Assembly: GCF_028877475.1 (NCBI RefSeq) | Contig: NZ_CP113527.1 | Coordinates: 3,899,501-3,963,500, forward strand | Direction of reading: 5' to 3' | Length of the DNA: 64,000 bases | Source: Lysinibacillus irui | GTDB taxonomy: Bacteria; Bacillota; Bacilli; Bacillales_A; Planococcaceae | Part shown: positions 63,994 to 64,000 of the stretch, in pieces | Layout: every line of letters starts with the position of its first letter | Numbering within the stretch: the first letter of the stretch is position 1 | The notes under the pieces: model-generated | Told to the model about the DNA's origin: nothing | What the model saw: the letters and a program-made list of their open reading frames with translations, nothing else | Databases searched by the model: none | Made by a program: the position numbers and the translations under genes

Positions 63994-64000
63994 TTACTCC

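Overview
The window is low-GC Bacillales DNA, most like Lysinibacillus (Planococcaceae, Bacillus sphaericus group). Supporting signs are strong AGGAGG ribosome sites, frequent TTG starts, a CIRCE element, S-box and B12 riboswitches, SLH-anchored surface proteins, a spore-cortex-lytic-type GH18 enzyme and the rex-tatAC / CPBP protease / groESL / ABC-F neighbourhood known from Bacillus subtilis. The genus is inferred. I see no rRNA, tRNA, IS element, prophage or CRISPR array.

Layout. 1-3.7 kb: tail of a small ORF, then the des-desK-desR cold-shock membrane-fluidity operon and a GNAT acetyltransferase. 3.7-9.3 kb: a SAM-riboswitch operon, yitJ-metH. 9.3-20 kb: single housekeeping and envelope genes (hemY, globin-coupled chemoreceptor, Sel1 protein, YdcF-like protein, small Ser/Asn-rich protein plus DUF2653 gene, two-TM channel with a non-canonical filter, SLH-anchored SGNH hydrolase, endonuclease Q). 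20-22.7 kb: TetR with a paired SMR exporter, two copies of one operator palindrome, and a DAACS symporter. 22.7-26.6 kb: a B12-riboswitch btuC-btuD unit running toward dapF, divergent from bioY. 26.7-34.4 kb: DUF1541 lipoprotein, a two-component system, an MhqR-type quinone-stress cluster with two near-identical operators, and a large catalase with a sigma-B-like promoter. 34.4-39.1 kb: YusW lipoprotein, YcdB/SLH protein and a SleL/YaaH cortex hydrolase that appears to start at ATT. 39.1-47.4 kb: the least ordinary stretch, with a small unknown gene plus a 1.7-kilo-residue DUF4132 protein, convergent with an AAA ATPase/TOPRIM-like pair resembling abortive-infection modules, then a Pro-Tyr repeat protein. 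47.9-56.6 kb: chemoreceptor, a long perfect-looking palindromic repeat, a one-module NRPS (A-PCP-reductase) with its own PPTase, and a convergent Fur-controlled siderophore ABC importer. 56.8-64 kb: groESL (CIRCE), CPBP protease, tatA-tatC, rex and an ABC-F ATPase.

How the parts connect. Vitamin economy recurs: both enzymes of the SAM-repressed operon serve methionine synthesis, MetH needs cobalamin, and the B12-controlled importer lies about 15 kb away. Two systems handle electrophile and peroxide stress side by side (mhq cluster, catalase). The A-PCP-R synthetase with PPTase probably makes an amino aldehyde or alcohol; whether it is linked to the neighbouring iron importer is open. The AAA/TOPRIM pair is the best candidate for an immune module.

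Several gene starts were moved from the longest open frame to the codon with a ribosome site. In two cases (yitJ, btuC) the longest frame would run through the riboswitch terminator.
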